From IMG/VR virus record IMGVR_UViG_3300020451_001732, positions 1 through 40,313 of that record: a DNA stretch of 40,313 nucleotides; one strand, given 5' to 3'. The position numbers and the translations under genes are program-made. Origin of the DNA: a virus. Every line of letters starts with the position of its first letter. Within the stretch, counting starts at the first letter, position 1. A model generated the notes under the pieces. It worked only from the letters and a program-made list of their open reading frames with translations, was not told the DNA's origin and ran no database searches. Of the stretch, positions 19,749 to 27,877 are shown piece by piece.

Positions 19749-21833
19749 ATGGCATATACCATAAACAAAACAGATGGAACTATAATAGAAACTGTTGAAG
19801 ACGGTACACTCGGTACATCATCTACAATGAAATTTATAGGGCGTAACTATCAAAGTTATGGTGAAGTCTTTAATGAAAATTTAGTTAAACTTCTAGAAAA
19901 CTCATCAAGTTCTTCACAACCAACTGCGCCTATAGAAGGCGAACTTTGGTGGGACAAAACAAATGATTTGTTGTATGTTTACACAGGCACATCATGGATA
20001 CCAACAGGTAGTCCACGTATTGCCACAACTGCTTCGGCACCAACAGCGAGTGTCCAAGAAGGCACATTATGGTATGACACAACAGCCAATCAACTTAAAG
20101 GATACAATGGTAATGGCTTTGATGTTATTGGTCCATTATTTACAGCAGGTGCAGACCAAACAGGTATATTTGTTGAAACAATAACCAAAACAGATGATAC
20201 TCTCAAAACTGTTTTATCAATGTATGTTGCTGGTGTAAGAACATCAATTATTTCGGATGAAACTTTCGTTGCAAAAAATAGTGTGTCAGGCTTTGCAGAC
20301 ACAACATTTAGACCAGGACTTAATATTCAAGATGCCGGCGATTCAACATTGTTTAGATTTGACGGAACTGCCACAAATGCAGACTTGCTAGACAATATAA
20401 GTTCAGAACAATTTTTAAGATCAGACACAAATGACACAACAACCGGCACAATAGGTATTGCCACAGACTCAGGTATGACTCTTGGGGCAGATGGTGACCT
20501 TAGTTTGACAGTGGATGGTTCCAATGTTTTATTTGCTAATGTAACATTAGATGGTGATATAAAATTTACAGTTAATGATGGTGGAGTAACAAAAACGCCA
20601 ATCACACTAGACGGTGCAACAGGGTCAGTTGGTATTCAAAATACATCTCCTAGTTCATCGTATGCCTTAGACGTAACAGGTTCAATACACGCAACTGGTG
20701 ATATTATAATTGATGGTGATTTAACACTAGGTGGTTCTGACACAGACACATTCACTATTGCTTCTGACATAGCATCACACATAAGACCAGACACAAATTT
20801 AACTTTTGATATTGGCTCAGATACAAAAAGATGGAGAAATGTTTATGTTGGAAACTTACAACTTGCAGATAATTCAGTAGCCACAAGTTCGTCTAATGCT
20901 GATCTCAAATTAGAAACAAACGGCACAGGAAAAGTCAACATTATAGACGGTGGACTAACAAGTACATCAGGTGACATTGACATACCAGCAAACATAGGAA
21001 TAACTTTTGGTGATGATGGAGAAAAAATTGAAGGTGACGGAACTAATTTAACTATTACTTCTTCGAATAATTTTACAGTAGATGCAGATGAAGATATTAT
21101 TTTAGACTCTAACGGTGGAGATATTTTCTTTAAAGATAATGGTACCACTTTTGGTAGCCTTGATAATGCTAGTAGTAACTTAATCATAAAATCAGGCACA
21201 ACCACAGCGGCAACATTCTCAGGTGCCAACGTAACACTGGCAGGTACAGTTGGTTCGGGTGCTATTACTTCAACAAGTACTATTGCAGGAACCACAGTAT
21301 CAGGTTCAACATCTTTACAAACTCCAAAGATTGAATTCACAGATGGTGATGATGCCATAACTATTGTAGATGGCGGAGCCATAACTGTTAATACAAGTTT
21401 AACATTGGCAAGTGGGTCGACTGTAACAGCAATATTAGATGAAGACAACTTTGCAAGTGATTCTGCCACAGCGTTAGCAACACAACAATCAATCAAGGCT
21501 TATGTTACCTCACAGGTTGGTGCTGTACCAAATGACATTTATTTCAGTTTAGATGTTAGAGGACTGGATATCACAGGATCAGGATCTGGCTCTGTTGTAG
21601 AACTATTGAATTCATTAGCACCAGCGGCAAACTTTGAATCAGGTGACAAGGCATATATTGCAAGTACTTCACAAAATGCAATTACAACTAACTCTTTCAC
21701 AAACAAAAGAGTCATTGGTATATACGTTTTGCAATCAATCAACACGAGTACCACTGTACAAAATCCAGACAGAGACAACAATCTAATTTACACTCATACT
21801 GGATCATCATGGGGTTACACTTCAGGAGCATAG
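19749..21833 (+). CDS. Tail-fibre-like structural protein A, 694 aa
   Basis: Probable tail fibre or fibre-like virion protein. The first ~130 residues form a module with MAYTINKTDGT, then NYQSYGEVFNENLVKLLEN, then two GELWWDKT/GTLWYDT units each followed by a YTGTSW-like strand. The same module opens the protein at 22928. A second shared block follows: FLRSDTNDTTTGTIGI, LGADGDLSL, DGDIKFTVNDGGVTKTPI and DGATGSVGI. The centre is a Gly/Ser/Thr/Asp-rich beta-repeat region with the fibre signature GSDTKRWRNVYVG, expected to form a trimeric beta-helical shaft. The C-terminus (DIYFSLDVRGLDITGSGSG onward) differs from the paralogue and lacks its chaperone-like end. The ribosome-binding site is weak, five bases after the previous stop. 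Confidence 0.8.
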   Translation: MAYTINKTDGTIIETVEDGTLGTSSTMKFIGRNYQSYGEVFNENLVKLLENSSSSSQPTAPIEGELWWDKTNDLLYVYTGTSWIPTGSPRIATTASAPTASVQEGTLWYDTTANQLKGYNGNGFDVIGPLFTAGADQTGIFVETITKTDDTLKTVLSMYVAGVRTSIISDETFVAKNSVSGFADTTFRPGLNIQDAGDSTLFRFDGTATNADLLDNISSEQFLRSDTNDTTTGTIGIATDSGMTLGADGDLSLTVDGSNVLFANVTLDGDIKFTVNDGGVTKTPITLDGATGSVGIQNTSPSSSYALDVTGSIHATGDIIIDGDLTLGGSDTDTFTIASDIASHIRPDTNLTFDIGSDTKRWRNVYVGNLQLADNSVATSSSNADLKLETNGTGKVNIIDGGLTSTSGDIDIPANIGITFGDDGEKIEGDGTNLTITSSNNFTVDADEDIILDSNGGDIFFKDNGTTFGSLDNASSNLIIKSGTTTAATFSGANVTLAGTVGSGAITSTSTIAGTTVSGSTSLQTPKIEFTDGDDAITIVDGGAITVNTSLTLASGSTVTAILDEDNFASDSATALATQQSIKAYVTSQVGAVPNDIYFSLDVRGLDITGSGSGSVVELLNSLAPAANFESGDKAYIASTSQNAITTNSFTNKRVIGIYVLQSINTSTTVQNPDRDNNLIYTHTGSSWGYTSGA

Positions 21834-21834
21834 G

Positions 21835-22335
21835 ATGTATAAATTAGTTGAAAATTATTGCACAGATCCAGAAAGAATTGTAAGACTTTGTGAAAAATAT
21901 AATGATATGTTTAAAATACGTGATGCTAAAGATGATTATTTTGGCACGCCAGAAAACCCAGGGAGTATCAAACAGATAAAACATTGGAGTATGCCAACTG
22001 AATTAAAAGAAGCAATTTTTGAAACTGTTCCTGATGAAGATGATGGATTTTGCACAGCACATCTCAACAAATATGAATCAGGTGACTTTTTGCCTAAACA
22101 CAAAGATACTTGGGAGGGTTATTACAAGTTCAAATTGGTTTTTTTACAGGCAGACCGTCCACACTTTAAATACTATGACAAAGAAGGGACAGCACATTTG
22201 GTTGATGAAAAACCAGGAGCATTAATGGATATGCACATATCAACACCACATGAAGTTACACCTATAGGTGAAGATGAAAATCCAAAATATAGTTTAGCAT
22301 TATGCTGGTTTCCAGTGTCTGCGGGAGTAATATAA
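21835..22335 (+). CDS. 2OG-Fe(II) oxygenase (prolyl-4-hydroxylase-like)
   Basis: Small iron- and 2-oxoglutarate-dependent dioxygenase, a family that hydroxylates proteins, lipids or small molecules. The double-stranded beta-helix core is visible. The iron triad fits His89 and Asp91 (KHKDTWEGYY) with His139 (STPHEV), and Lys151 (PKYSLALCW) is placed to bind 2-oxoglutarate as in prolyl 4-hydroxylases. Length is 166 residues, a single-domain form. AGGAG at 21824-21828 lies 6 bases before the ATG. The gene sits between two paralogous fibre genes, as such oxygenases often do near the tail genes of marine T4-like phages, which hints at a fibre-protein or host-surface substrate. The substrate cannot be read from the sequence. 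Confidence 0.85.
   Translation: MYKLVENYCTDPERIVRLCEKYNDMFKIRDAKDDYFGTPENPGSIKQIKHWSMPTELKEAIFETVPDEDDGFCTAHLNKYESGDFLPKHKDTWEGYYKFKLVFLQADRPHFKYYDKEGTAHLVDEKPGALMDMHISTPHEVTPIGEDENPKYSLALCWFPVSAGVI
22323..22327 (+). promoter_or_regulatory. Ribosome-binding site deciding the 22335 start
   Basis: GGGAG lies 7 bases before the ATG at 22335. It favours this start over the in-frame upstream candidate at 22302. Confidence 0.55.
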
Positions 22336-22907
22336 TGGCAAAAGAAAAAATAAATTTAATGTTTTCAAAGCCTAATGGTATATTCATGGGTGTGCTTACA
22401 AAAGAAATGGAAGAAGACCAACGTGTTGATGAAAGAGCAGTATTCTATATCAAAGAGGTTGAAATGGATGTTGATCTTGAATGGTATGATGGGGATTATG
22501 AAACTGGTTCTGTAAAACCTATGGATGATAGACCTACTATAAGAGAAAGAGAACTAGTGTATGGTGCAAACATGAAAGTTTTACAAAAGTTCCCTGTACA
22601 CAAACAAATAAATATAATTATAGAGATGCTGAATCAAAGCGAAGTGCCTAATACACCACGTTTTGATGAACTGCGGGACCGTATTGCGAGATACAGTAAA
22701 GAAGTAAAAGAGCAAATTGCAATTTATAAGTCAGATCCAGAAACTTATAGATTTATTTCAACTGCTGAAGAAACGGCCCAAATAGCATTGAAAAATCCTG
22801 CAGTAGATATTACTGAGGATGATACTGGGAAAGTTAAAGTGATTACAAAGCCTGAACTACAGATTGACGAAAATGAGCAAATGCTTGACCAAATGAAGAA
22901 AAAATAG
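22335..22907 (+). CDS. Hypothetical protein, 190 aa, charged
   Basis: I do not recognise a functional family. I place the start at the ATG at 22335, which overlaps the upstream stop by one base and has GGGAG at 22323-22327, 7 bases before it. A longer in-frame start at 22302 would run back into the oxygenase gene and has no such site. The protein begins MAKEKINLMFSKPNGIFMG. It has an acidic middle, a helical segment near 75-130 with many charged residues, and ends in a KK-rich tail after QMLDQM. There is no signal peptide or membrane segment. Lying between two fibre genes, it could be a fibre assembly factor or minor virion protein, but that is only positional inference. Confidence 0.75.
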   Translation: MAKEKINLMFSKPNGIFMGVLTKEMEEDQRVDERAVFYIKEVEMDVDLEWYDGDYETGSVKPMDDRPTIRERELVYGANMKVLQKFPVHKQINIIIEMLNQSEVPNTPRFDELRDRIARYSKEVKEQIAIYKSDPETYRFISTAEETAQIALKNPAVDITEDDTGKVKVITKPELQIDENEQMLDQMKKK

Positions 22908-22927
22908 TATAATTAAGGATATAAAAA

Positions 22928-24484
22928 ATGGCATATACAATTAATAAAACAGACGGAACGGCATTAGTCACAGTAGCCGATGGTGCCATTAACACAACCT
23001 ACAGTATAACACTGATTGGTAAGAACTATGCAGGTTATGGTGAAGTACTTAATGAGAACCAAATCAAACTGTCAGAGAACTTTGCAAACACCACAGCAAA
23101 TGCACCAGCATCTCCATTGACAGGGCAAACATTTTACGATACAACAACTAATCAATTAAAAGTTTACGATGGTGCACAATTTAAAACAACTGGTTCTGCT
23201 GTAAATTCACAAACAGGCCCAAGTGCGGCGGCACAAGGTGACTTATGGTATGACACAGCAAACGGTCAGTTATATGTGTATTCCGGATCGGCATGGATAC
23301 TAGTTGGTCCAACATCTGCATCAGGCGGAACGACATCAGGTACTATTGTATCAACAGTCACTGATACATCAGGTGTATCACAAACATACTTGGCACATAC
23401 AATTTCAGACAATGTGGTTGCCATTACAGCACAAAATTCATTTACACCTGGTACAACTATTACTGGATTTTCAACAATTACTGCTGGTACACAAATATCA
23501 AGCACAATTTCAGGAATTAAATTTACAGGCACAGCAACAGACTCAGATGCACTAGGTGGTATTGCCGCGGCAAACTATTTAAGATCAAATGCAAGTGATG
23601 TTACAACAGGCACACTTACAATTCAAAATGATGCATCTTTAGTTTTAGGTGCAGATGGTGATGTATCGATTGGTATGTCATCAAATGATTTGAATATACA
23701 AAATACAACTACAGACGGAGACATTAACTTTAAAATTAATGACAGTGGTGTTACTAAATCTGCGATTGTTATCGACGGAGCCACTGGTGACGTTACAACG
23801 ATTGCAAACTTGAATGTAACAGGTAACGTGACAGTATCAGGTACAACAACTTCTGTAAACACTACTAACATGGAAATTGTTGATCCATTATTATTCTTAG
23901 CAAAAGGTAAAACAGACACGGCAGTTGATGCTGGTTTAATTATTGATAGAGGTGTTTCTCTTAATGCAGGTATAATTTTTGATGAATCAGCAGATGAATT
24001 TGCTGTGATTTACACAACAGAAGATGGCACCACAGCAGGAAACGTAGCCATTTCAAGTTATGCAAATATGCGAGTGACTGCCACTTCCGCTCTATATAGT
24101 GACTTGGCAGAGCGATATCATGCTGATGCCGTGTATGCACCAGGCACACTTGTATCTTTAGGCGGGCAGAAAGAAATTACAGTTACTCGAAAATCAGAAG
24201 AAGATGGCTTCTTTGGTGTTATATCCACAGATCCTGCTTTCAAAATGAATTCAAATGCTGGATCAGATGAAACGCACCCTTACGTGGCATTGGTAGGAAG
24301 AGTGCCTGTAAAAGTAAAAGGTATAGTACACAAAGGACAAAGAATTATTGTTGGCCAGGAAGATGGCATAGCAGAAACAGAACAGCCAACTCAATCAGGC
24401 GATAGAGCAATAGTTGGCAGAGCATTGGAAGAAAAATTATACGAAGATACCGACTTCGTTGAATGTGTAGTAGGAGTAAAATAA
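22928..24484 (+). CDS. Tail-fibre-like structural protein B with a chaperone/peptidase-type C-terminus
   Basis: Paralogue of the protein at 19749. It shares MAYTINKTDGT, NYAGYGEVLNENQIKLSEN, the GQTFYDT/GDLWYDT units, and the later block YLRSNASDVTTGTLTI, LGADGDVSIG and DGDINFKINDSGVTKSAI. The C-terminal ~120 residues differ. LYSDLAERYHADAVYAPGTL, GFFGVISTDPAF, HPYVALVGRVPVKVKG and VHKGQRIIVG resemble the intramolecular-chaperone/Peptidase_G2-type ends seen on phage fibres, where the domain assists trimer folding and in some cases cleaves itself off. I did not identify the catalytic residues. AAGGA at 22915-22919 lies 8 bases before the ATG. At 518 residues it is shorter than its paralogue. 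Confidence 0.8.
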   Translation: MAYTINKTDGTALVTVADGAINTTYSITLIGKNYAGYGEVLNENQIKLSENFANTTANAPASPLTGQTFYDTTTNQLKVYDGAQFKTTGSAVNSQTGPSAAAQGDLWYDTANGQLYVYSGSAWILVGPTSASGGTTSGTIVSTVTDTSGVSQTYLAHTISDNVVAITAQNSFTPGTTITGFSTITAGTQISSTISGIKFTGTATDSDALGGIAAANYLRSNASDVTTGTLTIQNDASLVLGADGDVSIGMSSNDLNIQNTTTDGDINFKINDSGVTKSAIVIDGATGDVTTIANLNVTGNVTVSGTTTSVNTTNMEIVDPLLFLAKGKTDTAVDAGLIIDRGVSLNAGIIFDESADEFAVIYTTEDGTTAGNVAISSYANMRVTATSALYSDLAERYHADAVYAPGTLVSLGGQKEITVTRKSEEDGFFGVISTDPAFKMNSNAGSDETHPYVALVGRVPVKVKGIVHKGQRIIVGQEDGIAETEQPTQSGDRAIVGRALEEKLYEDTDFVECVVGVK

Positions 24485-25459
24485 ATGGCATATCAAACAG
24501 GTGATGCAATTTTAGATGATCATTATAATGGTTTTGTTTCTACAGATACAAACAATATCAACAGAATTACAGGCACAGGCACAGATGAATTTGGTTATGG
24601 CACTGGTGATTTGGCCACTGTTGATACATCTACCACAGTACAAGCATCACAATGGACTGCCTTATTAGCAAAACTTAATATTGCAAAGAGTCACCAAGAT
24701 TCCACAATAAACATTTCATCTTTTTCAGTTTCATCGGGTGATGTTATTGCGGCAATTGCCAATGTTGCAACTGACATTGGTACTGTTACAACAAACAAAG
24801 CCAACGTAAAAGCAGATGGCATAACTGCAAATGCATACACCACAAAAACATTTACAGGTTCTTGGACCACTAATGTAATCTATGAATTTAAACTTGCTTT
24901 TGCTGGTGGCGACGAGGCAAGATTCTTTTTCAATGCTGGTGGAACAATAACAACAGCAGTTGGATTAAGTGGACACACATCAGATGACAAGGCAAACGAA
25001 TGGAAAGACTTGTTGGAAACACTTACTGGTACATTTACATTTGATCATCAGACCTGTTCAATTGGTGGCAATGGCACAGCAAACACACTTACTACTTCAA
25101 AAGGATATTACGATCTTACAACTTCATATGTGGTGCATTTAAAAATGTTTGCAGATACATCACCTTATGCTGACAACTTTGCACAATTAGAGATCAAAGG
25201 TTCTGCTGTACACGCCGACGCCCGTGATAACCATGGAGAGACAATATTCTTCAAATGGACACTATCAGATGCGGCGGCCGACCAGGCTGACCAAGGGCAA
25301 GCCCCACAGGATGCTCTTGATGCCGCTGTAACGGCCCTTGACATTGTGGATGGAAATTTAGCATTTACTGGTAACTACAATCAACCTGATGCAACACACC
25401 TTGGATCAGTGCCATCAGGCTCAGTCACATACACTTCATTAACAGAAACTCAAGCATAA
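24485..25459 (+). CDS. Virion structural protein, 324 aa
   Basis: Resembles a structural protein recurrent next to the fibre genes of cyanophage-type myoviruses: an opening with DDHYNGFVSTDTNNINRITG, FGYGTGDLATVDTSTTV, QWTALLAKLNIAKSHQ, then a Thr/Ala-rich beta region and KTFTGSWTT. The second half has FKLAFAGGDEARFFFNAGG and many aromatic beta strands, then ends in low-complexity Thr/Ser. There is no signal peptide or membrane segment. The ATG directly follows the upstream stop, with AGGAG at 24473-24477. It closes the appendage block; a 41-base gap follows. Exact location in the particle is unknown. Confidence 0.7.
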   Translation: MAYQTGDAILDDHYNGFVSTDTNNINRITGTGTDEFGYGTGDLATVDTSTTVQASQWTALLAKLNIAKSHQDSTINISSFSVSSGDVIAAIANVATDIGTVTTNKANVKADGITANAYTTKTFTGSWTTNVIYEFKLAFAGGDEARFFFNAGGTITTAVGLSGHTSDDKANEWKDLLETLTGTFTFDHQTCSIGGNGTANTLTTSKGYYDLTTSYVVHLKMFADTSPYADNFAQLEIKGSAVHADARDNHGETIFFKWTLSDAAADQADQGQAPQDALDAAVTALDIVDGNLAFTGNYNQPDATHLGSVPSGSVTYTSLTETQA

Positions 25460-25500
25460 ATTTTATTGCATTTCAACAGCAAAATAAGTATAATATAAGT

Positions 25501-25818
25501 ATGGACTCTGCAGAATTATCAAACTTTGCCAAAATGCGTTTCAATCAATCTTTGGCCAAAAAAAATTTAGATGCTAAGATCGAATCGATTCTTACTCTTA
25601 CATATGGTGGTGGCCTGTTCAACATAGATTATTCTCTAATATCTTTTGTAAACGCCATGCATCAAAACAATCAAACTGAAATGGTTCTGCGAGACTCATT
25701 TAAAAATCCTGTCAAGATTGACAACATAAAGGATTTTTTAGATCAACTTATTGAAAGATATCAAGAAGTAACCAATGAATATTATGCAGAACATCAACAA
25801 AACACCAACACCAGATAA
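25501..25818 (+). CDS. Hypothetical phage protein, 105 aa
   Basis: Small soluble protein beginning MDSAELSNFAKMRFNQSLAK. It contains a helical basic segment, TLTYGGGLFNIDYSLISFVN and a C-terminal helix ending YYAEHQQNTNTR. The pattern Met-Asp-Ser-Ala-Glu-Leu, YGGGLF and a late NPVKID segment recalls small proteins near the structural genes of marine T4-like phages, but I cannot name a function. No clear Shine-Dalgarno site precedes the ATG. The 41-base upstream gap is AT-rich and contains TATAAGTA overlapping the start codon. Its 3' end overlaps the next gene by 44 bases. Confidence 0.65.
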   Translation: MDSAELSNFAKMRFNQSLAKKNLDAKIESILTLTYGGGLFNIDYSLISFVNAMHQNNQTEMVLRDSFKNPVKIDNIKDFLDQLIERYQEVTNEYYAEHQQNTNTR

Positions 25819-26632
25819 CGGAATAGTTCTTATTGCCTATCAGAGTCGGCATATAGACTATGTTAAACTTGCTACTGTATGTGCCAAGTTGATAAAGAAA
25901 CACATGATTAACAATCATATCACGCTAATGACTGATGAAAAGGTAGATGATCCTGTGTTTGACAATGTTGTATTTGCAGATCCAAATGGCCCAATATCTA
26001 ACAGAGCATTGGTAGGATCATCACATAATGATATTTGGATAAATGGAAATCGTCCAGATGTGTATGAAGTGTCACCATACAAAAATACACTTTTATTGGA
26101 TGTAGACTATTTTGTGTTTAATAATTCTCTTGATGCTTTATTTGGATCAATTGATACTTTTTGTTTCCATGACAAAGTGTATGATTGTGCAGATTCAAAA
26201 TCATTAGAATCACTTAAAACATTTGGACATTACAAGATGCCTCACCATTGGGCCACTGTTTTATATTTTACAAAATGCAAAGACAGTGAAGCATTGTTCA
26301 AGGCAATGAAAATGATCAGAGACAATTGGAAATATTACAGAAAATTTTTTAGAATACATGAAAGCAGAACATATAGAAATGATTTTAGTTTGGGAATAGC
26401 ATACGATATAGTAAAAGGATTTATGCGACACAAATCAAATTTTATTCCATGGCACTTGACAACACTACCTGTTGAGATTGAAGTAGCAGATGTAAATGAA
26501 ACCGGCATACAATTTGTATCAGTATCTAATAAGCGTATGAAATGTTCTACACTGGGCAATAATGTTCATGTGTTACAAAAAGCAAACAATAAAAAATTAA
26601 TGGAGCAACTAGAAAATTATGCCACAACGTGA
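25775..26632 (+). CDS. Glycosyltransferase-like protein (GT-A type), 285 aa
   Basis: Probable nucleotide-sugar-dependent transferase of GT-A fold. The opening NGIVLIAYQSRHIDYVKLA fits the first beta strand and helix. SPYKNTLLLDVDYFVF then matches the classic 'sPy..tLyLDaDv' segment with a DxD-like Asp109-Val-Asp111 for metal and nucleotide-sugar binding. A histidine pair follows in PHHWATVLYF. The rest is unlike well-known families, and the sugar and acceptor are unknown. Start: ATG at 25775, or the in-frame ATG at 25784; I used the first. The gene overlaps the previous one by 44 bases and the next by 14. It is paralogous in layout to the next protein, so the two may act as a pair. Confidence 0.6.
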   Translation: MNIMQNINKTPTPDNGIVLIAYQSRHIDYVKLATVCAKLIKKHMINNHITLMTDEKVDDPVFDNVVFADPNGPISNRALVGSSHNDIWINGNRPDVYEVSPYKNTLLLDVDYFVFNNSLDALFGSIDTFCFHDKVYDCADSKSLESLKTFGHYKMPHHWATVLYFTKCKDSEALFKAMKMIRDNWKYYRKFFRIHESRTYRNDFSLGIAYDIVKGFMRHKSNFIPWHLTTLPVEIEVADVNETGIQFVSVSNKRMKCSTLGNNVHVLQKANNKKLMEQLENYATT

Positions 26633-27485
26633 ACAACACAAAGAACAATGCGGATTTTTTACAATAGCACAAAACACTGAAGATTGTGATTATGTAAGAC
26701 TAGCATATCTGTTGGCATTAAGCATTAAAGCAACACAGTCTGAAATTAGATCGTTTGCTGTGGCAGTTGATGATCCTGATGCGGTGCCAGAAAAGTACAG
26801 AAAAGTTTTTGATTATATTATTCCTATAGGCACAGATGACGCTAAAGGCGACAAATGGAAATTAAAAAATGAATGGAAAAGTTTTTACTTGACTCCATTT
26901 AAGGAAACAATAAAGATAGAAGCAGATATGCTGATGACACAAGATATAAAAGATTGGTGGCCACTTATGCGTCAACATGAATTATTATTCACTAATAGAA
27001 TCACAGACTTTCGTGGCAACTTCAGCACAAAAAGATTTTACAGAAAAGTGTTTGACAATAACATGATGCAAGATGTGTACAACGGATTTATGTATTTTCG
27101 TTATACAAAATGGGTAAAAAAATATTTCGATGTGGTACGGTCATTGTTTAATGAATGGACATCTATAAATGATAATGTTCTTATTAAAACAAATGAACCA
27201 GTGCCTACAACGGATGTGGTAATGGGCGTGGCAGTAAAAATAATGAATGCAGAGTCCAAATGTATCAATCCTGGTATGTCCATTCCAAGTTTTGTGCATA
27301 TGAAAGCCAAAATAAATGGTGGTTATAAAAATGATGATCACTGGCCTAACAAGTTAGGTTTCTTTTGGCAGTCACCAAAGCACATAAAAATCAACTCAGT
27401 AAGACAACATCTGCCAATACACTATCATGATAAAAGTGTAGCAACAGATGAATTAATATCAAAATATGAAAAGGAGATAGCATGA
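26619..27485 (+). CDS. Glycosyltransferase-like protein (GT-A type), 288 aa
   Basis: Second transferase-like protein with the same layout as its neighbour: CGFFTIAQNTEDCDYVRLAY, a helix, FAVAVDDPDAVP, then LTPFKETIKIEADMLMTQDI. This aligns with the DxD segment of the upstream protein, but the first acidic residue is Glu (Glu101-Ala-Asp103), so the motif is imperfect. Later aromatic-rich stretches (WVKKYFDVVRSLFNEW, GFFWQSP) and an HLPIHYHDKS end are present. A transferase role is supported by the conserved layout, but activity is uncertain given the altered motif. Overlaps: 14 bases with the upstream gene and four (ATGA) with the downstream gene. Confidence 0.55.
   Translation: MPQREQHKEQCGFFTIAQNTEDCDYVRLAYLLALSIKATQSEIRSFAVAVDDPDAVPEKYRKVFDYIIPIGTDDAKGDKWKLKNEWKSFYLTPFKETIKIEADMLMTQDIKDWWPLMRQHELLFTNRITDFRGNFSTKRFYRKVFDNNMMQDVYNGFMYFRYTKWVKKYFDVVRSLFNEWTSINDNVLIKTNEPVPTTDVVMGVAVKIMNAESKCINPGMSIPSFVHMKAKINGGYKNDDHWPNKLGFFWQSPKHIKINSVRQHLPIHYHDKSVATDELISKYEKEIA
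27471..27476 (+). promoter_or_regulatory. Strong ribosome-binding site for the gene at 27482
   Basis: AAGGAG lies 5 bases before the ATG at 27482, inside the end of the upstream gene. It is the best Shine-Dalgarno match I saw in this stretch. Confidence 0.65.
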
Positions 27486-27877
27486 GTAATGATATAGAAG
27501 GTGATAATTTTTTTGCGGCTTTGAGTCAATTTCAAAATCAGCCAGAAAAAGTTATACAAAATAAAATATATTTCACAAAAGAAGGTGAAATAAAGAAAGT
27601 AAGTGCAGACCCAACTACCGATGATATGGGACTGGAATCTATAGACGTTGATTCAGATACTGCAACTGAACTTAAAATTAAAGGGACACTAAAACATTAT
27701 GTGGTCGACGGTGAATTAAAAGTTCGTCCAGCAGAAGAAAAATTGTCCAGTTCTGATTTTATGTTAGGTAAAACTGAAGTTGAAGCAGATATAGGGACAA
27801 TTACAGATGCAAATGATCCTACTATTGTACATGGCACAGGATCAGAAGTAGATGATAATCAATCAAAGTACAAATAA
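27482..27877 (+). CDS. Hypothetical acidic protein, 131 aa
   Basis: I do not recognise a family. It is an acidic, hydrophilic protein with many Asp, Glu, Thr and Ser residues and no hydrophobic core segment, signal peptide or cysteine. It begins MSNDIEGDNFFAALSQFQNQ, has an ELKIKGTLKHYVVDGELKV beta-hairpin-like middle, and ends in an Asp/Thr-rich tail. It may be partly disordered. The start is set by a strong AAGGAG and a four-base overlap (ATGA) with the upstream gene. The stop overlaps the next start by one base, so it is translated within the glycosyltransferase-like block. It could be a small partner or regulator, but nothing in the sequence shows this. Confidence 0.7.
   Translation: MSNDIEGDNFFAALSQFQNQPEKVIQNKIYFTKEGEIKKVSADPTTDDMGLESIDVDSDTATELKIKGTLKHYVVDGELKVRPAEEKLSSSDFMLGKTEVEADIGTITDANDPTIVHGTGSEVDDNQSKYK

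Noticed and set aside
20843-21496. 217-codon open frame on the - strand opposite the fibre gene
   Set aside because: It mirrors the third-position pattern of the repeat-rich fibre protein on the + strand, is rich in Val/Pro/Ser with no recognisable domain, and has no neighbours on its strand. I read it as a shadow frame.
25460-25500. Possible terminator hairpin in the gap after the 324-aa structural gene
   Set aside because: Only a four-base perfect stem (TTGC/GCAA) around a nine-base loop, with mismatches beyond and no U-run in the right place. Not convincing.
25494-25501. TATAAGTA, a late-promoter-like octamer before the 105-aa gene
   Set aside because: It differs from consensus by one base and overlaps the start codon, so a transcript from it could not include that start. 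AT-rich chance match is more likely.
25775-25818. Programmed frameshift joining the 105-aa protein to the glycosyltransferase-like protein
   Set aside because: The 44-base overlap has no slippery heptamer followed by a stable structure that I can see. The downstream protein has a normal N-terminal strand of its own.
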